This document shows positions 36,301 through 51,300 of a DNA stretch of 64,000 bases, piece after piece. Source of the stretch: Bolinopsis microptera (lineage: Eukaryota > Ctenophora > Tentaculata > Lobata > Bolinopsidae); NCBI RefSeq assembly GCF_026151205.1, contig NC_087075.1, positions 5,851,858 through 5,915,857 of the forward strand. The letters run 5' to 3'. A model generated the notes under the pieces. The model made no database searches. It had not been told where the DNA came from and saw nothing but the letters and a program-made list of their open reading frames with translations. The first letter of the stretch is position 1; the number at the start of each line of letters is the position of its first letter. A program made the position numbers and the translations under genes.

Positions 36301-39300
36301 TAAAGTGGTTGGAACAGTCCAGTTCATCACTCCAATCTCCACAATCGTTGATCATATCACAGACTTGTCTATACAGCACGCAGTTCTTGTTCTTGCAGGG
36401 GAATATTTCATTGTGGTATTTGCCATGTTCTTTGAAAAGGACAGTGAGTTCATTCTGATCGGTTATCGTGTAGACCCTCTTGTTAGTGTTGATGCACGTG
36501 TCAACTGGCACGTGCTTGAGAGGACACGAAGCGTCGCTGCATTTTCCTGAGCAGCTCATATAAACATAATACTCTCCGTAGTAATACTGGCAGCTTTCAA
36601 TCTGATTAGGAACGTTAAGTTCAGTAGTGTGCATATATTGTGCGACAGTCGAGTGAATGTGCGTGAATTTTGTGGCCCCTGAGCAATCAATCTGTGCTTC
36701 ATGTCGGAAGTCGTTCAATCCTTCCTTGCAGCGAGGGAAAGTTTTGAGTTCCATACTATGTTTTCCAATCGAATGTACTCCAATTTCTTTGGTCAAAGCG
36801 ATTTGGCCCCTTGCTTTAGCGCACATATCATTCTCGGTACCACAGCTGTTAACAGTGTCGCATAAACTGGTCAATTTCACATAGTTGCTTCTATCTGAGC
36901 ACTTTAACACCAGGGGACACTCTTGCTGGGAATCCTTGTCTATGTCGATGTAATTGGTCCAATAGTTGGTACCGCATTTTTTCCAGAACTGTTCCTTTTC
37001 GTTATGTTCTTTTTCATCATGTCCCTTTTCATCATGTTCCTTTTCATCCATCCCATCTTCACAATCCTCGACGCCATCGAACACCCAGTCGAATAGTATC
37101 GGAAGTGATCTTTTGTTTGATTCTCTGTCATATGATGGCCTCAGGTCGACTCTACGCGTACAATTAAGGACGGAACGGCTACCACATAGGTCCTCTGCTT
37201 CGTCTGACCCATCCGGACAGTTGGAAACGCCGTCACAAAGTTGGTTCTTGTGAACAATGCACCCAGCCTCAATTTCTTCGCACCTATCGTCATATGCATC
37301 GTCACATATGTTGAAACCTTTACAAACTCCGAAAATGGAAACACTTGCAGTTATGTTGTTCACCCTACAAGTCAGAGCAACTCTCTTGCTATCCAAACAG
37401 TTCACTTGATCCATCCCGTCTGAACAAACTATTCTACTGTTTGGAACTGCGCAGATTTGGGAGGCAGCCAACTTTCTGCGTTTTTCCGCACTCTTCCCTC
37501 CCACTGAGGCACACTTTATACCCGAGTTGCAACCTTCCTCATCCTTATTGCTCATACAGGAAGCATCATCATTACATATACCATAACTTTCCACATATCC
37601 TCCCATATTGTATGTTCTTTGACACTCCACCCCGTAAGATATACCATTACAGTTCTTCTCATCATCACAGAATCTACAATCACATGTGTCATCGCACGTT
37701 TTATTAGGATGCAACTTTTGAATTGAACTATCCTTGCAACTATAAAATTCCAGGTTTTCTTCTTCGGCTCGGATATGTGTTGTTTCTGTGTTGTTGTTTC
37801 CGGTCTCATTTTGAGCGGCACACTTGAAATGCTCGTCAATGTCTGTGTTCTGGCAGTTAAAGACACCATTGCAACCGTTTTTCTGCAAAGACTGTGCTCC
37901 TGCACGTATTAACTTATGTCCTGATGTTTCATGACACAAATAAGTTTTACAAAGAACCTGAGCCCCTTTCCCATTCCCCATATCGCTCCCTACAAGAGCA
38001 GTACAGCCAGCATGACCACATGCTTGGTAGAATTTAGGGTCTTCTGGGCAGAGCGTATCATACACTTGTTCCCAGCACGTTTCGTATGAGCTTTTCACAG
38101 AACTGAAACTGTACAAGGTGTCCTTTGCATTGTGACATCTAAACCAATCCATGTTGTCGTATCTGCAAGACTCCTTCAGAAATACGTTCCCGGATACACC
38201 AACTTCCTCCACTGAGCAGTCTTGGTAATCTGTGATCAATTAAACATTATTGTAATGTAAGAATCATTTGACTCTTTTACCTCTTTATCTTGAATGGACA
38301 TAACGATATGTTCTCAAAAGTGTCGTAGTTGCGTCCCTTGATCCTCCATGTTGCCGAAGACCATAAACCCTCATTTTATTTAAGAAACCCCATCAATTAA
38401 AAAATTAAACTACCTCGGGTCCTATTTAATGTTAAGTGAATAACCACTTGCACTGAAAGCATCGACTATAAACAAGTTACGTTAATGGTACGTTACCTCG
38501 TTCTTCAGGCTGATAAAAGACAGTCCCAAAGTCTCCGCTGAGTCGAACCCAGGCTAAATTATCCGCCATTATCGCTGTACAACCTGTGTAAAGAATTACG
38601 TCTCCGTTGCAGGATACCTCCAAGGTTTGGTCCTCGACATTCTTTACTACTTTAAAATACCTGTATCCATCATCAAGAAGTTCACATTTAGAGAGGAATT
38701 TGTTCATGTATGGCTTACACCAATACATTACCACAAATGGCACTGAGTCGACGAATCGGATTGATATCCTATGCAAATCGGTGGATCCTCTGGTGGGTGT
38801 GAGTAGAGAAATGACTTGTTCACCATTAATGGGAGTATTGTTCACCTTCAAATGTAGCGCATTTTCTTCCAAGTTGTGAGGAATTGATGTATGTAGAGGT
38901 GCCCTTTTCCAATTTGACGGTAGAGGTTCCAAGTTTGTGAAACCTGGGTAACAGTCCTATTAATTTGTGGACATAGATTGCATTACTTAAATTACTTACT
39001 ATGTTTGTGTTTATTTTATCATTATTTTAAGTGAGCTTACTGTTTATATTTGCAAATTCAAGCTAATAAATACTATGAATCTTGACACTGGTGGGGAGGT
39101 GAATTATATTTGTTTGGATTTTATTGGTTGCTGCTGGAAGCTGGTTAAAAGTAAATCGCTGTCATGTGTGGAATAAATAAAATGGTTTGCCTCCCCTCCA
39201 GTACACCACTATACAAGTGTATCACTGGGGGGGGGGGGGGGGGGGGGTGCACTACCCTTTTTTACACCATACATTAAAAAAAGGCAAAAGTGTAGTGTAA

Positions 39301-42300
39301 AAAAGTGCAGTGTAAAAAAGCCTTTAAAAGTTTTTAAAAGTGATATTTTTTTCTCACAAAAGGTATGTTTTACCTTTGGAAATGTACTATGTGGAGACTG
39401 ATTGGAAAATAATCGGGAAAATAAGATTTTTAGAAGATAATTTTGTTAAGTGTAATTAAAAGTGTAAAATAGTGTAAAAAAGTGTATCTTTTTATTACAC
39501 TTGTTACTACACCATACACAAAAAAAGGCAAAAGTGTAGTATCACTATCATACCTTTATATGGAGCATACTGCACATCGTAGGATTCAAGTAAGAGTCCG
39601 TCTAAATTCGCCACTTTAAAACTTCTTTCCAGTTGCTCACTACACTCCGCTCCATACTCAACAACTTTCCTTCCGTTACAGGAAATACCCAGAATATTAC
39701 TTGATTGTGAAATTGACAGGTGTAACCAATTTCCTGGCTGCCTGTTACATCCTTGCACAACCTTTGTTGTTTGTGTCCCTGAGCATGACAATCTGGCTGA
39801 AGAAATCCCAAACTTTGTTATGTAGAGGTGCAACGTCAACATATTACTTTGATAGTATGTATGATAAAAGTGAATTGCCATCCATATCTTGGTCTTACGA
39901 GTCCCCAATGAAGAAGATGGTTTTATTTTAAGCTCAAGAGGAGAGGATGTAAGATAGATATAGTCATTTTGTTTGTAATATGTCCATGTCCAGTCAGTTG
40001 GTGTTGTTTGCGTCGAATCTTCTTCTAGATATAAATATGTTAATATAATGTGGAGAAATGAGAGAATTTAAATAAAATTAAAATTTGAATACATCCTGTT
40101 CTTGATTTATCATGAGATACTGAATTATAATTGTTGTTCACCAGGCTAAATTAACAATAGTTTCCTATTGAATTTATATTTTAATCATTACCTTCATAGT
40201 ATGGGAGAAGATACAATACGGATCCGGATCCGTCTTTTAGTCCAAAACTTTTTAGAAATATATACGCACTATCATCACCAAATTTCCTTGCACATTCTTC
40301 ACCGTAAACCAATGGCTCCCCATCATCACAACTGATCTCAACGGACAGGCTTGTTTTCTCGATCACCAAATTCACCCAAGACTCATCATTCACAAGACAC
40401 GAATCTAGAGCTCTGAGATCATTCCCGCAGATATCTACAGCAACATGTGTAATGCCGGAGTTAGTAGTTAACAGGTTTATCGTAAGTTTATATGTGTAAT
40501 CTGACGTGAAAAAGCTCACTTGTCTCCACCCATTACTTTTTGGGGGTTTTATCTTAAGATTTATGGCTGATTCGTCAAGGAGATGGCTTATGTATTGGTC
40601 TGGCATCGGTGTTTTCCATAGCAAGGAGATTGGTTGGTCACTATCTTCTGAAATGCAAAATTTGAGAGATTGCCATAATAAAAATCATCATAATATGATA
40701 CTTATATTCATATAATTTGTATAAGTAATAACTAATATTTCATACAATTTACTAAAGAAGTTTGTTGATTTTTTGAAGGATCGTGAATCATAAATCATCT
40801 TGTACTTATATAAACTTATTTTCTTCACAACAAAAGTAACATAATATGGAAAATTGAAGCATGCTCATTGCTCAATGCTCAACCCATCTGCAACATCATA
40901 CCTGCTAGGTTGCCGACTTGGTACATGAAAGACCCATAAACTGTGAAATAAGGATAAAAGTACACGAGATCGTTGCCAATTTTTCTGACACAGTCTTTAC
41001 CAAATATCACTGGACGTCCGCTATTACAACTTATGTGTAAGGCTAGATCTCCAAACTTCTCCAATACCAAATAAACCCATCGTCCATCTTCAACTTGGCA
41101 GGATTCCAATGCTCTAAATTCTGTTCCACAGGTAGCCATATTTACATGCGATACCCCAGTTTGAGTCACGTAAAAGTGTATGGTCATTTTTATTGCATAA
41201 TCTGTAGAGAAGAACTTGAATTCACGCCAAACACCTTCTGGCGAAGTTGCCATTTTCATGTTCAAGTGGAATTCTTCCAGAGGATGACGTATGAATGTAT
41301 TTTCCACTGGCATCTCCCAATACGGTGGAGCATTTTTGTAAATTACCGAATTTGCTCTGGATAACTCCGATATTCTGAAAATATCGAATGTGCCATGTAC
41401 CGCTCTGCATTCATTCTCTCTCTTGAAAATAGTTAGTTTGCCATCATCACAAGAAACATCGAAGGAGATGTCATCTTGCGCAAATGTAAGGTCAATCCAC
41501 TGACTGGCGGGTTTAGATGCACAGACCATCCTGTTGTTTGAGTGCGCAGGACAATCACGCCCACTGCTATGGATAGAAACTCTATTTTCGCTCACAAAAA
41601 TTGAGATTGGCAGTAGAAGAGTTGGTCTTGTTTGTGATTTGAAATATATATGATTCCAAGTCAGTGGTGCAGGTGGTCGTATACGAAGATGTAAAGGGAT
41701 ATTACCTAGAGGATAAAAAATATCCTGACCAAGTGGCGATCTCCAGTTTGAATTAGGCAAGAATTGGGCCGGTGATGTTTCTGCAAATATTGAGTTTTAA
41801 AACAGGACATAATTCACAATTATAAACAAATTGAGCATTCTAGCACTTCTGAATCAAAGCATATTTAGTATTTACAGCAATTTAGGAAAGCTAAAATTTG
41901 CGCTTATCAAGTTATCACATCTTTCTCATTTTTTCCGTTCACCCTTTTGTAAAAAGGCAATAGTGAAAGGTTACGAATGGACGTTTTTGCATAAAAACGT
42001 GGATTTTGGAGAACAAGGTAGGTGGGTTTAAATATGTCGTCGGTACGTACTTCCGTTAGTAACCATGTCAACTAGCGTGCAGTGCAGCGCGCGAGTATTG
42101 CTTGTGAAGATTTTATGCATATCGCGAGCCTGTCAATGAATGCGCGGCGCGAGTGTATTTTAATGTATACTATGTAATGTATAGTATTAGGCAATAAGCC
42201 CAATTTGTACGTGGCATGCGTAGTATAGTGTACTGATGTGTATCAATAATATTGTTATAAGTACGTGAGCTGATTGGAGCCTATATTTATAATTGTAGTG

Positions 42301-45300
42301 AATGGAAATCTAGCGTCCGCCAAAACGAAACAACGGGCGCATTTCTTGTTTATTCTGTTACGATTTTATAATGTGATCATTGTTTTAACCTGTATGCTTT
42401 TGAAGATAGTGAACTTTTCCTTGTCCAAATTCCTTTGATAGACTTATCTTATCAATATCCACAAGCTTGTAACTGCAGGATTCATCACATACAGTAAAAA
42501 CGTCATCATTGTTGTTACATCGCAATTCCAATGAACCGCTCTTTGTTTTATTGAAGGTAAACTTCCAAAATTTGCCATTTTTGTCCAATTCAAAAGTACA
42601 GTTTGTTAAAATGTTTGAAAACTTAGGCTGACTTTCAAGTGACAGTAATAATTTCAACTTGTAAGCTTCCGTAGTATGCTCCCATCGCCTGAAAAACTTG
42701 ATAAACTTTGTCCCTTTGAACCAGTGGTGTATCTTCAATTCTAACGGTGCCGAATCCAGTTCGTGGCTGATGAGACTTTCCAGAGGAGCCACCTTCCACT
42801 GCGGAGCTGATTAAAATTATTATTTAATATTTCTAAAATAAAATTCTTGAATAATTAAATAAAAATCTCAGTGAGGGTTACTAATTTGAGCATAATGCAT
42901 ATATCATATACTCACTCTGGTGCGGGAAATGAAATTTTTCGGTTGCGAACATGCATTTTATTTCTTGTTAACCACATCATGACCACATAAATATGTCCAG
43001 TCTCAATTCATTTTACGAAACTAAATAATATTAAACGCTTTTGTACAATATACATTTAAGCTGAATAATATGAGAAGTTTGTTTAGTGAATAGGGTCTCT
43101 TACCATACTTTTAAGAGGTCGTTGACTCTGGATGCCCGAGGCAGGCGCCATGTCATTATTTTGCCCAATTTCGGCCGAACTTTGTGATGTTCTACTTGCA
43201 GCTTAAAGTATCCTTGCCACACATAATTTTAAAGTTGAGCAAAATTTGTACCAAAATCAATATCAAAAGTAAGAAACTACAGTTTACTTATCCCTCATTG
43301 CATAGATAACATTCTTCAGTGACCCTTTTTACAGTTATAACCTATCTGATAGAAGATATCTCCCTTCCCAAAACCAGCCGACAAGTAAACTGTGTTGATG
43401 TCTTGAACGAGACCTTTGCAGCCATCATCAAAAGCAACCGTATTTCCACCATTACAATTACAAGAAACATCGATAGAGGAGCCATTTTGGGTTAGCGAGA
43501 AGAACCAGAATCCATCCTTATCATGCTGGCAATTAGAGATATACTTTGAAGTGGTTGCACAAGGGTAGAGCTTTGCGTAAGCATAGCTCGAATCTTCTGA
43601 GTCTTGTAACCACAGAGATACAGAAACATTTGCACTGTATTTACTGGATTCCCGGTCAAAGTGGTTAAGAGTTATGTAGTTCCACTCTGGAACTTTAGGT
43701 TGGTTTTATTTTTAGGTGAAGTGCGTTCTGGCTGAGGTCATAATCAATATATGTTTGAAGAGGAGCTGGCTTCCAGTTTTGCTCTGAAAAAAATTGTTTT
43801 TACTCGTTCAGATTTTTTATGATTTGGTTACAATGATCACTAATGTTAAGATCTTGGGGGGGGGGGGGGGGGGGGGGGGGGGAGTTGAGCTATATTCTTC
43901 TTTTAGATTTGCAAGATACGGCCAGGTAGCACAGTTGGTTAGAACGCCTGTCTTACAATCGTTAGGTTGCGAGTTCGAAACCCACTGACTGCCTGGTCGT
44001 GGGGTGAGCGTCGTCGACGTTCAGCTAAGGATCATGAGTGGTCTATGCAGCCCCCCGGTCTACTCAGCCGAATACTCGAGAAATCGGGTGTGAGGGTTAA
44101 ATGAGGAGCTGCACATTGCAGCAAAGTCTCGGACGAAGAAAGTATGGTACACACTACCTTAACCGTCACTGGCCAAAAAGATCCTTCGGCTTCCTGTAAT
44201 TGGCTGGTTGCACTTGTGTAACATTGTGGCTGTTGGAATACACCGAAGTAAAATAAGTGTCTAGATAAAAAAAAGATAAGCCTGTTTTTGGACTCCTAAA
44301 CACATACACGAATTTACATCCGGTACAAAACAAATGTGCCAAAAACTATGAAATAAGTGTAGATCGAAAAAGGGATGTAGTTTCAGGAGATTTGTTTCCA
44401 GAATTAAAAACTAGCAATGTGAAATGATGAATCCAGCAAGATTTTGTTGTGCCAATTTAAGGGTCAAATGATAAAGTCCTGCAAATTTTGAAAGATAATA
44501 GGTCTCACTCTCAAATAAAAAAGGGTGCAAGGAGGGAGAATCTGGACCAATTTGTGGGCAGTTTGGTAATCTAGCACACTTGGGGCACATTTGGGGCACA
44601 AAATTGAATTTCCTGGGGCAAAACGTTACTTAGGGCATAGTTGGGGCAAATACAGTTGGGGCACAATCGAGGCGAAAAAATGGTAATCTAGCAAGTGTGC
44701 CCCATGAATTTCAATTTTGTGCCCCAAGTGTGGCCCCCCTCCCCCCCCCCCCCCCCCCCCACCCCCTCTTCCTACACCCCTGGAGATTACACTTGACACA
44801 GTAATATTCTTCGTTTAAGGGATTGATTTTTAACAGTTAGACTCGCCAATATCTAAATTGAAGTTGCCAAATTTACCGCACTCATACAGACATACATGTA
44901 GCCTCTGGCATTGTCACTGAGACCTTACGTCAACCAATCATTATCAAAGATCACCCACCTGGCTGAGATTCCCGGTCGCCCTGACAGGTTTCAATGGGCA
45001 AAGGTATGTACTCGTCTCCCTCGCAGCACAAACTGTCTCTCTGAATCACACTGCCGTCACACTTGGTACCGTGAGCAGCGATAACTTTTTCCTTGTTCGA
45101 TTTACAACAGTATTTTCCGTCGACATAGACGTTGGGATGGGAAGCAGGACATTGACCTTCATCTGAAGAATAAATCTTATCATAATATAGTATATATTAT
45201 ATAATAATGATGGTGTGAATACATTTCTTCGTTCAAGATACTATCATAGGTGAAAATAAGTTCCAAAAGTGGCACCTTAACGTAACCTGAAATTTTTTAA

Positions 45301-48300
45301 CCTGGCTAGGGCTGTTGCTGTATTTTTTTCCACATCAGTTAAGTTATTATTATTTCTCAGGGGGTTCCTCCATATATAATATGCTTACTGTGGCAAGATA
45401 ATCAGGGCCCCTGTCATGTGCCCGGAGCAAAAGGGCAAGGTGTCCACTCAAATGCCGATCACCCGGAGACCGCAAGGGGTGCGGGCGGCGGGGCAAAATC
45501 GCCAGAAGCGGAGATTTTTTGAGATATGGTGCCCTAAAACCATTCTAAAATACCCTCCTAGAGGCGCCACTGGCAAATTTTATACAGTTTAGAAACGCTC
45601 TGAAAATAATTGAATGGAAGAGTCTGAGCATGCTCTGGAGAGTGGAGATGATAACTGGAAGGAATGCTGCTGCAAAATGATCAATTTTATTGCTCTCTGG
45701 TACTCCCAAACAGGTTAATTTAACCTCTCAAGTTAAAATTTCGCTTGAACTTTTTCAAAATTTGACCTGGCTTTGAAATTTTAACGTAAGGAGGAGGGAT
45801 GAAAAGGCACTTATTTACAGTGGTGGATACTATAGTTCATATGATAACCTGTAGGCGTAGAGACTTCAAAGAACCTCAGCCTCGGTCGATTCAACTTACC
45901 TGATGCCGTGAAAAATGACTTTAATAAGGAGCCCTAGATAATATAATTACATGGGTAAATGTTCAATGTACATCACTTTCATGCTTACCTTTTATTTCTC
46001 TTAAAGAAGTTCCGATGAGTTGGACAATCGCCAGCAAATGATGCTGCCGCTTTTGACGGATATGTTGAGGCACAATAAATGGTTTGCCGTTCAGAGAAGT
46101 TGAATATACTGACTTAAAATCTCAAACTGAAGCTGAGAATCCAAAAGTTACCAGTTTTGATGTACCTTTGTTTCTAAGATTGCTAAAATTTACCAGTTTT
46201 GATGTAGCTTTCTCGCCATATTATCACCAAAGATTATCAGTTTTGAATGTGTGTCAAAAATAACCGTCGATGATAGATGAAATTATCCACAATTGGCCCG
46301 CAAGTTTAAAATATGTCATTTGACATGTGTATGTGAAAATAGATAAGCTTAAAACTGAAATAAAGATGGCGTACCTGTTGCAGAAGCAATAGAGAGGACA
46401 GTCACAAAAAAGGATACTTTAGTCAGAAACCCCACGATATTATTCATGGTTTCTGATGTACATTAATCCATTATATTCATCGAGCACAAACGCTCCGTAG
46501 AAAGCATCCTGAGTAATAAGTTCATGAGCTGAGTTGGTTACTACAAGTATAATAGTTGAGATATGGCTAGCTGCAAATGTAAACGTGATATCACAGACGA
46601 AAGATTTGATTTGTATGTATTCAAACTCATATCACAGTTAAATCTCATGAGATTGTAGTGTTCAGGAGGAAGCATCACAGCTCTCGACAGACAAAGGCAA
46701 GTCACTGGTGAAAAATAGATGAAATAACCGACGTTTCGGCATTCATTGGCCTTTTCCTAAGATTAATCTTAGTCATTTGCATCATTTCACTTTAGCACTT
46801 TGTCTGTCGAGAGCCGTGATGCTCCCTACTGAACACTACAATGTTGAAAACTCACGCTCGGCCTTTTGAATTCTATAATTTCATGAGAGAAAGTAAGATA
46901 ATAGACCTGGTTACCAGTGAGCAATCAGGAGGTAACATGTGCCAGCTAATAACCAATCGGCTTCAAGCAGTAAACTAATCCAATCCACGAATTAATGTCA
47001 CGTGTCAGAGTCTATTATTAAAATACGAAATTTACTACAATATATAGCAGAAGTTTTCTAAAAGCAGATCGTTGGATCCCTTCAACACGTGCATTTTTCA
47101 GCACGAAAAATCAACAATGTAATTAACAATAGAGACTGAAATTAGTTGACAATAGAAATAGAACACAGAGACTGGAAATCACAATAGAGGCTGGACAGAA
47201 TTATAGTACGGATGATTGGAGAACAACAGTCTGTCTACGATTGTGGAATATCTACCACAGTTTTATTGTTCGAGGCCTTCCCAGACACCCGGCCAATACA
47301 GTATACAGCGCTTAGATTACTTCTTCAGCAACTTATTCGGCAACATGACTATCACTAGGCAGTGTTGAATAATCTGATGTCTACTTTAATTCAGGATGCA
47401 AAGACAACCACTGTCGAGCCGTGTACCTTATTGGCTGCAATTCAGATCGCTTATTCAGCAACTAATATATTAAGTATATATAAAGTAATTTGAATAATAA
47501 TAAAGTTCAACACTGTTGAATAATCTGGTGTCCCTAACAGGGTGCAACTGCACCTTATTGGCTGCATTGTGAATTAATTTGAATAATCATAAAGTTGTCT
47601 ACTAATCAACAGAGCTTGAGTTGGGGGTCTAATATCACGATTAATGACAATAGTATTCGAACCAGTGATCAAAAGATAAAGGTACTTACAAGGAGCTCAT
47701 TTTAAATATAATTACTATTACTTAAGTTGTCTATTTGTGAAGCGAACCCAAATGTAATGCTAAGTCCATACAAAACGAATATCACTGCTTTTCAATGAAT
47801 TGGGTACGGTTACACACAATACACATGTTACCTTGATATCAAAAGGTCTACTAATAACACCTTTTGTTTTATCTATATAAACACGAGATCCAATTACTTT
47901 AGAGTACTATTATACAGTAATGAGCTAGCTGCTGGAGATACTTAAGGGCTGTGTCATTTAGTGATAAGGGCCTGTCGTGGTATCGTGCATCAAATTAGTT
48001 CCATCGCGCCAGGATCTGGTTATTCTCATCATTCTATTTCTGCGGCCTCTGTGTTAATGTATCGTCATATCGCACACTGGATCTGTAACACAAACCTGTG
48101 AAACCATCTCAATAAAAAGCAATAACACGGCGAACATTCTTTAAAGGTTTTCTTTCACAGCCGAGTAATTATTCCTTTTAATACTGTGACAGCTAGCACG
48201 TTTCTACGGATATCGCCTTAGCTTCTTTACTATTCGTCTTGTATGACTTGAATAAAAGGATTCCTTAACTATTATTAAGGTGTTGTATAAGTCTATTATT

Positions 48301-51300
48301 AAAACCTGTATGATATTATCATACAAGTTATGATAAAAACGTACTAAATAAGGTACAAATTTACTTCGGACCATTAACGATGTTAACATCAAAATTATGT
48401 TCGTGATCCCCTTCAATCCCTCTAAGTGTTTTAATTGTACGGCACACAAGGAAATATTAATTCAGTTCTGTAATACACACTTAATTTCTCCGAACCATTT
48501 GAGTTTATTCCGTTAATTCAGTTAATCTTATACAAAATCGAGAAATATTAATATCTTGGAATTTAATATTAAAATAATGGATAGTACTCAGTATTATTTT
48601 TAAGTACATAGAATCTAGTACGAAGAATCTAGGCAGACAACGAACCAACCACAAGTACTACGGCAAATTGCTGGCAGCTGCACTGTATACCATTAATTTT
48701 GTGGCTCTCACCATTTATCGCTTAGATAAAGACGACTAATGGTTCCATTTCGTGTGATGAATATATTGAGGTAGGATAGAATAATGCATACATTCTATCC
48801 TTTGTTATAATGTAGTTATCACGAGGAAACGATCTGTAAAATTACCTAATTAATAACAGACATGTTGGTAAATGAGGAGTTTTGTTAAAATTTAGATTTT
48901 CAATCAAACGTTACCACCTGGCCAGTTATAAACCTGCATTCCACCTGAATATTTTTTATTATCCAAATACAGCAGACATCTAAGATAAGAAATAGTATAA
49001 CTGAGTTATCATTATTTTTCTAATTAAATATGCTAAGGAGCAGTAAGCAGAGGAAAAGACAGGTGCCCGGTAAATTGGACGTCTAGAGCTACAGACCAAA
49101 ACAGCAGATTTACTGTCCCTGGTTTCCAAAGCTATAGCTTAATTATTTTTAAGGAGTTAAATATTTTTAAGGAGTTATATTTAGGACACGGTAAAGCAGT
49201 GCTGGAAGTAGAGTACTCACAAAATGAAACATGAAGGTGTAAATATACATAAACATACCGACGCTACAACAGACTAATTGTAATAAGCGAGAAATACTTT
49301 TTTTTTCCAAACATTTATTACGAAATATTGTCGAGATACACTATTTTTTATGAAAATCTTTTCAAAATTTACATACAATATAACATGTGGCGCAAAAAAA
49401 AATCAAAATATAACTGATTGCGATCTCTAAAGGACAGATGTATGTAAATTTCAAAGGGAAACCAGAACGCAGTAAAATTGTAGTCGAAACCACACCGCAC
49501 AAGCCTAGTCCCTGGTAAATGAAAATCAATCAAATAATATGTTGATAAAAAATCATATCCCATCAGTCCTTCTCGGAGCTTACGATCTTATTGTTCCTTA
49601 TAACATGAACTCGCTGAGGCTCCAATTCCCGTTTCTGCTTAACTTCAAGAACTAACTTCCTGAAGGCAGCTCTCTGCTCGGCTGATCGGTCGGGGCTGAT
49701 GTACACTGAGTCATACCCCTCCACTTCTCTTAGTTTTCTCGCTTTGCTCAACACTCGCCGCACATGATCTGAGCCGCTGAGAGTGAACTTGATAGGTTTA
49801 ACGGCTGGTCCTCCATCTGATACAGTTCTCCCCATCCTACAGCAAGAAACGATTCGAGGTTTCTCATCTATGTTTTCTAGTACCTCAAGCACTCTCTTTT
49901 CCAGGATTTCTTCACTCTTTTCTGGTAGACCGTAGATGACCAGATTTTGACTACGATCCTCTTCCTCGGAGGCACTTTTCAGAGCAGCTTTCATTTTCTT
50001 AGGCGCTAGCGCCTTGCTGCATGAATTCTTCACAACTGACGACCAGGCTTTGAGTTCGCTTTTCACTGTCGTCTGAACAGAGGTCAAATCTTCACTTTTC
50101 TTCTCAAGCAATTGTCCTTGCAGTTTAATCACAGTGTTCTGATCTGCAATCTTTTCGTCCTTCAGTTGGTCGATTTCATTTTGTGGTTTGGTGGCTGAAA
50201 ACAACAGCGGTGAACAATAACTGTCGAGAATGTTGATAAAAGTTTCCATCCAATCACACAGTATAGCCTTGGTGATCTGAGGCTTGTTGAGCGTTTCTTT
50301 ACGTAACACATTGGATTTCTGAACACCTGCCGCTTGACGCATATCGTTGAGTAGCATAATCTGAGCACCCAAAATCTGTTCAGCATACATTGATCTGAAT
50401 TTGAGTGTAGAGTAATTCATCGCTATTTCATTGTCAAGATTCTCCAAGTATTTGTTAACCATGATGTACAATGTACACGCAGGGCCAGTTTAATATACAC
50501 GAGTATATTATCTGCTACACAGTGAGAGCTGTTTAAACCGACGCAAAAGCAATTAACTGATAAGACTATAAAAAACTAAATCCTCGGACCTTGAGTCTGA
50601 ACTGTAAGCAAACCAAATTGGCACCTCTACAATATAAAAATTTAAATCTAAAGTAAAATTAGAAATATTTAATAACAAATACATTCTGGTCAGGTGACCC
50701 ACATAATAGTAGACGAGGTGCACGAAAGAGAGATGTACTCCGACTTCCTCCTCAACATTATGAGGGACATCCTCCCCGTCAGACCCTACCTCCGACTCGT
50801 CCTCATGACCGCAGATCCGGACCCTAAAGAGCTTCAGGTTTGGTTTTATCTTTTAGAAGGTAACCAGGTAACCAGGTAACCAGGTAACCCCGTCAGACCC
50901 TACCTCCGACTCGTCCTCATGACCGCAGATCCGGACCCTAAAGAGCTTCAGGTTTGGTTTTATCTTTTAGTTTTATTTAATTTTCTATGTTTATTTGTTA
51001 TATTTGTTTTATCTTAGCATCCGTTCAGGTGTAAAATGATTTTGAGTTGTGCTTGGATTTGTGTAACCCTAAAAAAGGTTGAGACTCAACTTTAAGTATT
51101 AATCGGGCAAGATATGATTGATCTTTCAATACTTTGCTTCATATAAATCTTATAAATTCTAAAGATCTTTCTGATTTCTAATTTCGATGCACTTCACACA
51201 AACCATTTTCAGAACTATTTCAACAACGCGCCGATAGTGAGTGTTAACAGCAGCTCAGTGGAAGTGCATGCTATGTTCCTGGAGTCCGTTCTCTCGAGCA

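Noticed and set aside
43917..43996. Functional tRNA gene
   Set aside because: A and B boxes are present but the anticodon stem does not pair and a SINE body with an A-rich tail follows.
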